The position numbers were made by a program, and so were the translations under genes. A stretch of DNA of 64,000 bases from Strigamia acuminata. Lineage: Eukaryota; Arthropoda; Chilopoda; Geophilomorpha; Linotaeniidae. The DNA is taken from positions 13,075,060-13,139,059 of the forward strand of contig OX442314.1 in the NCBI GenBank assembly GCA_949358305.1, given 5' to 3'. Numbering within the stretch: position 1 is the stretch's first letter; every line of letters starts with the position of its first letter. Below, one piece after another: positions 56,913 through 64,000 of the stretch. Under the pieces are notes generated by a model. The model was not told where the DNA came from and ran no database searches. It saw only the letters and a program-made list of their open reading frames with translations.

Positions 56913-59510
56913 ATGGTTAACTGTGCAGTAGCTGTATGTGTCAATCACTCAAATAAAACAAAAGGGCAAAATATTTCTTACCATACATTTCCAGTGGGTA
57001 ATCCAGCACTATGCCGCTTATGGGTTACACGATGCAAGAGAAAAGACAAATTTAATGAAAAAAATGCGAGAATATGCTCCATTCATTTTACTCCCGATGC
57101 TTTTCAATTAAATCCTGTGAATGAAATGCTGAATGTCCCATATGTGAAATCCTTAAAGCGCACTGCTGTACCCACTGAGCATTTAAGAAAAGAAGCTCTA
57201 GGTAAGAAATTTAGGACATGAAATAAATATATGAAAGAAATATGAATGAAATGGAATAAATTAAATATAAACAAAATATGAATTTTAATATACAAACAGA
57301 ATATTTTACATTTTTTTAGCCTCAACTATAACTACGACTGATACGATTAAAATAACAACGGAAAAGGCAACTACAGATCAGCTGTCTCCTCCTCAACCAT
57401 CAGCCCTTTCACCAATTACACCATCTGATAATCAATGTAAGCAATATTATAGTGAAAAAACTTTAAAGTTTGAATTAAAATTAAAATTAAATTTTTTTTA
57501 ACAGGTAGAATGAATCGATATGAGGCTAGGTGTATACGAAAGCGAGCACTGGAACACATTCAGCAAATTTCACCGAAGAAAACTATCTTCGATCCGGGTT
57601 GTAGTAGCGATATACAAGATGTAACATTTGCTCATCCTGAAGAGAAAATTAAACAGTCGGAAGCGGAAAAGGAACAGCGGGAAGCGGAAAAGAAACAGTG
57701 GGAAGCGGAAAAGAAACAGTGGAAAGCGGAAAAGGAACAGTGGAAAGCGGAAAAGGAACAGTTGGAAGCGAGAAACAGACACTTAGAACAAGAAGCGATC
57801 ATTGATACCAAGATAAAGGCGCTTTTGAAGAAGGAATTAAGCATTAGCAAGAACAGTAACCATCATTTCTTTTTTTTTAAAAATCACATTTTAATTTTTT
57901 AAAAATATATTACAGGAGACAAACAGCGCATCCATTCGTTAAATGCACAGCTACTGAAATCTAAATTGAGTAATTCATTAAAATCAAGAAGAAATGAGCA
58001 TGAGGTATTCAAGAACAAATTTACTGCAATTTTAAAACGTGTATTCACCGAGGGTCAAATCCGATGTCTCCTTAATGGAGGAAAACGAGTGAACTGGGTG
58101 ACTGAAGACATTGCAGCAGCTTTGACCTTAAAGTCTATTTCACACCGAGCCTACAACTGCATACGGAGCTATGGGTTTCCGCTGCCTTCGATCTCAACAC
58201 TTCGTTCATGGACCAAAGGTTTTACATGTGAACCCGGGATTATTCACAACATTATCACCATACTGAAACCAAAAGTTGCTGGATGGACCGAATTAGAAAA
58301 GTTGGCTGTGCTGAGCTTCGATGAGATGAATGTTGATGGGAGAAAATGCTACGATCATGGACTAAACAAGTTTCTTGGACCTTACCATAATGTTCAAGTG
58401 GCAATGGTACGTGGGTTAACCAAAAATTGGAAACAACCAATTTTTTACGATTTTGATGTACACATGACTGACAAACTATTAATACAGATTATTAAGGCTG
58501 TTCAACGAACCGGTTTAATTGTTTGCGCAGTCGTGTGTGACATGGATCCAAAAAATCAAACAACATGGACAGACTTAAAAGTAACTCACGAAAAAAGTTT
58601 TTTCCAAAACCCAGACTATGATGATCGACGAATATGGGCACTTTATGATACACCACATCTTTTAAAACTTATTCGAAGTCACTTTTTAGACCAAAGTGTA
58701 ACCATAGAAAATGGTGTTAAAGTGGACAAGAAAGTTATTGAAGATCTACTTAGCACAGATGAGACAGCGGAATTTAAAGTAATACATCACATCTCATACA
58801 GCCATATAAATGTTAAAGATAAGGGTAGGCAAAATGTCCGACTTGCTGCCCAATTATTATCCAGACGAACAGCAGTAGGTGTCAAGAGCCTCTTACATAA
58901 AAGCAAGGAAGCTAAATTTTTTTCAACCTTTAATGATGGGTTTGATGTTCTCAACTCACGGTTAATAGATGATAAAAGTAATCGACACAAATCAGCATAC
59001 GGCTCCCATTTTATAGAGCAAGACGGCGCTTTAGAAGACTTAAAAGTCATGTGTTTCAACGCACGTTTTGGTACTTCAAAAAAGCTCTTGCCTTGTCAAC
59101 GAGGTTTCATCATGACCATCGAATCTGTTCGAGGCCTATACCAAGACATTATAAAGATGGGCGGAAAGTTTATTTTAACTTCTCGTCTAAACCAAGATTG
59201 CTTGAAAAATTTTTTCTCAAGAATTCGCAATTTTGGCTCATTTTGTGATAACCCACTGCCTTCTGAAGTCCGCACCAGAATTAAATTCCTGATTTTAAGT
59301 TCTGGTGCAGGGACCACCACAGTATCACCAAAGGCATCAACAGATGAACAGCCTAGTCAATCACTTGTTGAAAACTCCGAGGAGGATTTATTGGCTTTCA
59401 TTACCAATGAATTATTTATTGATATTGTGGATGAGATGGATACAGTAGAACAGCCTGTGACTGCAGCCTCTGATGACCCAGATGCACTTCTCCCGGAAGC
59501 ACTGGTCTAA
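56913..59510 (+). CDS. THAP9-like: THAP-domain P-element-like transposase
   Basis: Four exons, 56913-57201, 57320-57436, 57505-57855 and 57916-59510, encode 783 residues without a break. The N-terminal THAP zinc finger (CAVAVCVNHSN, CRLWVTRC, ICSIHFTPDAF, then VPYVKSL) binds DNA. A Thr-rich linker and a coiled coil built from repeated (E/K)AEK(E/K)QW units (57,650-57,780) follow. The RNase H-like P-element transposase domain has SFDEM, VVCDMDPKN and a GTP-binding-type insertion, and ends near NQDCLKNFFSRIR. In related transposases the last motif is usually NQDxLExxFS, so the acidic Glu is Lys here (59,205-59,207). No terminal inverted repeats were found around it, so it may be a domesticated gene. 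Confidence 0.88.
57650..57780 (+). repeat. coding minisatellite, 21-bp units
   Basis: About six copies of GAAGCGGAAAAGGAACAGTG-like units lie within the coiled-coil exon. They keep the frame, so length variants would change the coiled coil by seven residues at a time. Confidence 0.85.
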
Positions 59511-59730
59511 ATCAAACCTACGACCTATCGGTAGATCAAGAAAATAAATTTCTAAATGTTATTATGTTTGCTATTATTATTATTCAAGAAATAAATATTT
59601 GATTACAAAAAGAAAACTGCCTAAATTTAATTTCCTTATTTCCATTAAACATTATTCTAACATAATAATTTAATTTAAATATATGCCATTTCATTGGTCA
59701 ATCATTGATATTATTAATCATAGGTTGCGT
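59511..59730. other. 3' flank of the transposase-like gene
   Basis: AT-rich, with AATAAA at about 59,543 and 59,589 (likely polyadenylation signals). No inverted repeat matching the 5' flank was found. Confidence 0.55.
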
Positions 59731-59922
59731 TTAAAAATTAAAGTTATCAGCAGTTTGAAATAACGAATTGGGGGGCATAGTGTGGGCATAGTCAACTATC
59801 GTTCTCATTTCCGTGACGTTGACCCACTTGGTTGACGCTCCAAGCAGCCTGAGTCTGCCTGAGTAACACCCCTGATCATCAGTGCCTTCAATTTTTCCAA
59901 AATAAACTACATACTTAAAAGA
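59731..59922 (-). other. possible 3'-terminal exon or gene fragment
   Basis: An open frame with protein-like composition (KYVVYFGKIEGTDDQGCYSG, LRLLGASTKWVNVTEMRTIV) is preceded by a TTTCTTTTAAG acceptor-like site and ends in a stop. I do not recognise it and found no upstream exon. It may be a relic. Confidence 0.3.
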
Positions 59923-59974
59923 AAAAAAAGGTATTTTTATATAGTTTTGCATATAATTTTATATACAAACCTCC

Positions 59975-60140
59975 ATTTTTGGGCGTTTTTGGAGAATTTT
60001 AGGTGGTTTTTGTAGATTTTGAGGTTTTGTAGATTTTGAGGTTTTTGTAGATTTTGAGGTTTTTGTAGATTTTGAGGTTTTTGTGAGGTTTTTGTAGATT
60101 TTGAGATTTTTGTGAGGTTTTTGTGCGGATTTTGTAGCTT
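59975..60140. repeat. 18-bp minisatellite
   Basis: Units of the form TTTTTGTAGATTTTGAGG are repeated about eight times with small length changes. A hAT-like end (TTGCGCCCCAGTTTGAGAAA, 60,252-60,271) follows at 60,250-60,290. Minus-strand Lys/Pro/Gln/Asn repeats in open frames here are by-products. Confidence 0.85.
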
Positions 60141-60518
60141 TTGCCAGCCTACAGGCAGTAAGTGGGAATTGAAGTTGGCAAAAATTGAAAAAAAAATTAA
60201 AAAAAAAAATTTTTGCAAACAAAACTTCTGGGCGACAAAGTGATTTAACACTACTGTTGCGCCCCAGTTTGAGAAACGTTGGGCTACTCATTATTTTAAC
60301 TCAGAAATATTTCAAACAAACTTAATAAAACTTTATTTTTTTTCAATTCGCAGGTCTAGAATAACTTAACATTTATTTCAGTATGCATTGAATGTGCTTA
60401 TGTAGAAATTTTGAGCATTTTTAAGGATACAAAATTATTAAAATAAGATATACTGTGTATGCAATTGTAAATAAAGACTAGATGTCTAAATATATATATA
60501 TATTTATATGTATGTATT

Positions 60519-61860
60519 TTAAACTTCTATTCCTTGATTAGAATGTTGTCTACGTTGCTGGAGCACCAATTCATTGTTCAGTTTTGCTTTTTCTGTACGC
60601 GTGTGCCAAACAAACACCTAATTTAAAATAAAATAAAATAAAAATTTATCAAACATAAACAACAAGTATTTACAAATGTTTTACCTTTGTACAATTACCA
60701 GCTTTAGGTTCTAATTGATCAATTCTCACTAATTTTTGCAAAAAATGAGATTCCTGATAGCCACGTGGAACAGTGAGATTATAAGTAGCTTTTGGATGCT
60801 CCAGAAGAAACGATAAATTAACAGCGAATCCAGCCATGTCTAAAATAAAAAATATTATTCAATAATATTTTTTAAAAAATCCAATTTTTCCAGATTTACC
60901 GATTGGAAAAGGCCGGTTTGTTTTCCACGCGGTAATCCAGCCTGTCACCGAATTGTTTTGCACGATGGGTCCCTCCAGCAGCAACCCACCAACGAGCCCC
61001 ACCGGCCACACGGAAACTCTTTTCGTGTTCCTCATCTAAAAGATATTTTTAAAAAAGTTAGAATTTATTTTTTAAAACATTATTATGCAGTTTACTTCTT
61101 CGAACAAGCGTAAATCGTAAGTATTATCATCGTCCGCAAAGTACACGACGCCATTTGCAGTTTTTGGTGTGAAATGATCACGAAGCCACGCTATTCCGAC
61201 GTTTCTCTGAATAACTCCCCTCGGTTTCAACCAACTCGGGTCAACATTGCTGAGTTTATACTTGGGTGGGGTGGCGACGTTGAGATGAGTGTACGAGAGA
61301 GATGAACGCCGTAGGAGTTTGCTAACTTTGTCTGTTTTCTCTTTGGAGTCTTCCACGACTATCCAATGGAAATTCGGAATGAGAAGAAACGACTGAGAGA
61401 GTCTGGTGAGTTCAGCTTTTTGAGTCGGGCGCAAATAAGTCGGAGTGATGGCGTAAATCGTTGAAAGGCCGGATTGGTTGTCTAGGAAATGCTCAAAGTT
61501 GAAATCATTCGGTAGGTAAGGAAGAACGAGTTGTTTCAGTCTTCTAATCTGCAAAACGAGCGGTTTGTGTGAGTTTGAATGTGATAATTGTATCGTTTAT
61601 TGCGTATACTTTTAATTTGTACTCGACTAGTTTGAATTTATATTCATTTTCTTCGTCGTTGCACGCTTTTAGATTCTCTTTGATGTTGTCATCTAACCAA
61701 AGACGCATGAAACCTGCAATGAACAATAGTTATTGGTTATTGGTTATTGCGTAAAGATTAGGAAGAGGAAGTGTTTACCAACTTGCAAAACCAACCATAA
61801 GGTGATGATGGAGGATATTACAATGAAATAGAATACCGCTCTGCGGCAGAACTTAACCAT
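60519..61860 (-). CDS. B3GAT3: galactosylgalactosylxylosylprotein 3-beta-glucuronosyltransferase (GlcAT-I type)
   Basis: Six exons: 61779-61860, 61610-61713, 61096-61548, 60900-61035, 60685-60839 and 60519-60617, encoding 342 residues. It is a type II Golgi membrane protein: a short basic tail (MVKFCRRA) and an N-terminal membrane span ([19 protein letters not shown]), then a stem. The catalytic domain begins [17 protein letters not shown], has [21 protein letters not shown] and the metal-binding [10 protein letters not shown], and ends with [10 protein letters not shown]. It adds the glucuronic acid that completes the tetrasaccharide linker of heparan and chondroitin sulfate proteoglycans. 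All splice phases fit. Related family members differ mainly in acceptor, so the linker role is likely but not certain. Confidence 0.93.
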
Positions 61861-63674
61861 TCCCCTACGTCTTTCTCTTTTTATCAGTTAGATCCATCCT
61901 GGAAATAAAAACGATCGTAATCAGTTACATTTCTCACTTTAAATCTTTCATATTCATAACTAGTCGAATCGCTTGTTGATATAATATCGCTGGTGGTATG
62001 CGCCATCTAGTGTCAAAAATCTTTAAAATGTATATAAAGGCGTTTTAAAATAAGATACGGCTATATTATAGTAGTACAGAACAATAAATTTAAAAAAATA
62101 AAAATAAAAATATGAATTCTTTTAGTTTCTGGTTTGAATGACAAAGTTTTTTGAATAAGCTTTGTTTACTGGTCTCGTGTGTGTTTCCAGTTGAATTATG
62201 ACTGCAGTGAATGTCATCATTGTCGTTCTTAAGTCGACTAGAAAGTGTAAAATAGTTATTGCCAAAGAAACCTTCGAAGGTATGATTTAAAATATTTATT
62301 GATTTTTCTTCTAATACATAAAAACAAAACTTTTTTTTGGATGAGTGACGATTTTACACAATTCTTAAGGTTTGAATTGAAATGTTTTTTTTATCCCATT
62401 TCTTTATTTTTAGGATTCTTGGTTTTTTAACAGTGTGATTGTGAGACGAAGTGCAAATTGATGACAGTTAAACCCTTTTAATGGCCACTCTTAAGTACCG
62501 TCGCCGCTTCCTAGACGATTTGAGTCACGTGCAAATCTTGTGCCCGTGATTCTCTTCGAAGTCGCATCATTTCTTTGATAGCGGGTTATAACCGTATAAT
62601 TTTCACATGAAGCGTTCACTTAACGTTGAAAGCGACCGCACTTTCGTCGGTTAATGCATGTGAAAACAGTGGCATACCCTGTTTTAATATTATTCACATA
62701 ATTTTATTGATTTGCTTGTTTGTTATTGCTATTTTTGGAATTATATTTGCAATTAGATTTAGACAAAGTAAGGTATTCCAATCAAATTAACATCTCATTG
62801 ATTTGGGTTTCTTGAATCGCAACAGTTACCTTAGTAACCGTGCCTATGCACAGGCATGCGAAGTTATCAATCAATAAAATGAGGAATTAAAATGGTATTA
62901 GTTTGGGATTAATCCCAAACCACTTCATGTTAAGAAGTCAAACGAGATTGATGATTCATATTCATTTTTTTGTTGTTTTATGGGCAGTAATTGTATTCAA
63001 ACACGATTCTTCCAAGCTCGATGCTGATTTTTTATACGGCATGTCTTATACAAAATGGTTGGTGAAATGATTATAGATAAGTGGAGTGAACCATCGCTTA
63101 AATAGAACCTTATAAATGAACTGTTGACGGTTACTAACCCTAACTAATCTGAGTCCTCTCCAAGGTCCGCACTACCTCCGTGTTTACTATAAAAATTCTC
63201 ACTTTGAACATCGGTTATATTTTTAAAACTTCCAAAAACCCACACCCTTTGACGATTTCCTGTTTATTTATCGAAATGTGAAGCTTCTTTTCGAAACGTA
63301 ACGGCAAATGAATAGTAGAGATTTTTTTGTTTTTAAGTCCAATTTTATTATTTATTATTATTTTATCAAATTATGAATAATTTAATTATTAGGTGAATAA
63401 ATATTAGGTGATTTCGATGATTTTTGTTGATTTTTGTTGCATTCAATGTTGTGGTATTAGTGAACAATCGCCGCCTAAATGCGCATGCTACTGCAGGATG
63501 AAAATAATAAGTGGATAAATTTGTATGTTAGGTACTTTTATATACCGGTATTTTAACAAACATGTTTAAACACCTCAGAATCAGAAAAATGGAAAATTTC
63601 GACGTATTAATGAGAGAATTGAAAATAAATGCTTGCCGTTGAGCACATTGGATTTGCTTATTTGATCATGTACC
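61861..63674. other. intergenic region between B3GAT3 and the LRR gene
   Basis: A short frame at 62,198-62,280 (MTAVNVIIVVLKSTRKCKIV) with a GTATGA donor can be spliced to 62,414 and then stops within a few codons, so a tiny or non-coding transcript is possible. A hairpin (TTTTCACATG and CATGTGAAAA, 62,600-62,666) and a perfect 20-bp palindrome (62,901-62,920) are present. I see no protein-coding gene. Confidence 0.4.
62901..62920. repeat. perfect 20-bp palindrome
   Basis: GTTTGGGATTAATCCCAAAC reads the same on both strands. GGGATTA and TAATCCC are paired K50-type (Otx/bicoid-class) homeodomain sites sharing a centre. A regulatory role is only a suggestion. Confidence 0.6.
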
Positions 63675-64000
63675 TTACATGTCCCTTTCAAATCGAAGAC
63701 GCAAATTTTGAACTTGAGCATAATTTGCAATCACATCACAAGCTGGTTTGTCCATACTTTGGCAGTTATAAATGAATAAATACCTTAGTGGATTCTTCAA
63801 TGATACCAATTTTAAAACTATTGCTGAACTTATCGAGTGGCAATGATCAATGCTCAACGACATGAGATTTTGCAGTAAATTCATTTCGACGAGCTTTGTG
63901 ATCAAGTTATCGGAAAAAGATTGACAATCCTCAACATCTAGGTTCTCTAAATTAACGGAATTTACAAGTAACATTTGTAAATGTTGTTCGGATATTGTGT
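63675..64000 (-). CDS. leucine-rich-repeat protein, C-terminal part (runs off the window)
   Basis: The frame is open from the window edge to the stop at 63,675 (at least 107 residues). It shows three to four cysteine-type leucine-rich repeats, as in F-box/LRR (FBXL) proteins: VNLENLDVEDCQSFSDNLI, LMSLSIDHCHSISSAIV and LRYLFIYNCQSMDKPA, followed by a short basic end (LRFERDM). The N-terminus, including any F-box, lies beyond the window. FBXL proteins are SCF ubiquitin-ligase substrate receptors, but other LRR families share such repeats. Confidence 0.65.
   Translation of the reverse strand, partial: TISEQHLQMLLVNSVNLENLDVEDCQSFSDNLITKLVEMNLLQNLMSLSIDHCHSISSAIVLKLVSLKNPLRYLFIYNCQSMDKPACDVIANYAQVQNLRLRFERDM

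Noticed and set aside
59937-60291. open frames with Pro-Gln-Asn-Leu-Gln repeats
   Set aside because: They are translations of the 18-bp minisatellite and a hAT-like fragment.
62198-62435. short spliced ORF (about 32 codons)
   Set aside because: Too short and without family signal. Recorded only as a possible non-coding transcript.

Overview
The window is animal nuclear DNA. It is AT-rich, its genes have many short introns (mostly 50-90 nt, GT-AG), and a long stretch between genes is packed with small inverted-repeat transposons. A degenerate (TTAGG)n-type tract and the short introns suggest an arthropod, perhaps a crustacean. That placement is an inference. All gene models were built by hand from splice sites and reading phase, and nearly all close to a whole number of codons.

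Left part (1-10.4 kb). The 3' end of an unrecognised gene converges on maleylacetoacetate isomerase (GSTZ1, minus). GSTZ1 is head-to-head with the 19-exon protein O-mannosyltransferase POMT2 (plus). The promoter between them carries a decayed tandem copy of the GSTZ1 5' end. Next come a 7-exon retinol dehydrogenase-like SDR (plus) and two tandem OPA3 genes (minus).

Middle part (11-42.3 kb). One synaptotagmin-14/16-type gene (plus) appears to span about 31 kb. A 16-nt first coding exon at 11,042 joins in phase to the membrane-segment exon at 34,389, leaving a 23-kb first intron. The introns hold MITE families (pogo/Tigger-like, several hAT-like, a TA-flanked CAGTT family, a TGTTTACACCAA family), 5S-rRNA-derived SINE copies, minisatellites, and a decayed RING-finger gene inside an element rich in GGCGAT/ATCGCC repeats.

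Right part (45-64 kb). Six BLES03/C11orf68-like (DUF1917, eIF4E-like fold) units form a local cluster: one decayed, one intact on the minus strand, and four on the plus strand made by duplication of a two-gene block. In the second block the start codon of the last unit is lost, and a phase-perfect 67-nt intron could join the two units into one 459-residue protein. Then follow ataxin-3 (minus, no polyQ), a divergently transcribed NEK2-derived pseudokinase (plus), NDUFB1 (minus) with a micropeptide ORF ending 2 nt before its start, an intact 783-residue THAP/P-element transposase-like gene (plus), glucuronyltransferase I (B3GAT3, minus), and the 3' part of a leucine-rich-repeat gene at the right edge.

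These genes do not form one pathway. The order does keep old linkages: GSTZ1-POMT2 head-to-head and ATXN3 near NDUFB1 are also neighbours in the human genome, and SYT16 and RDH11/12 are on the same human arm (14q).
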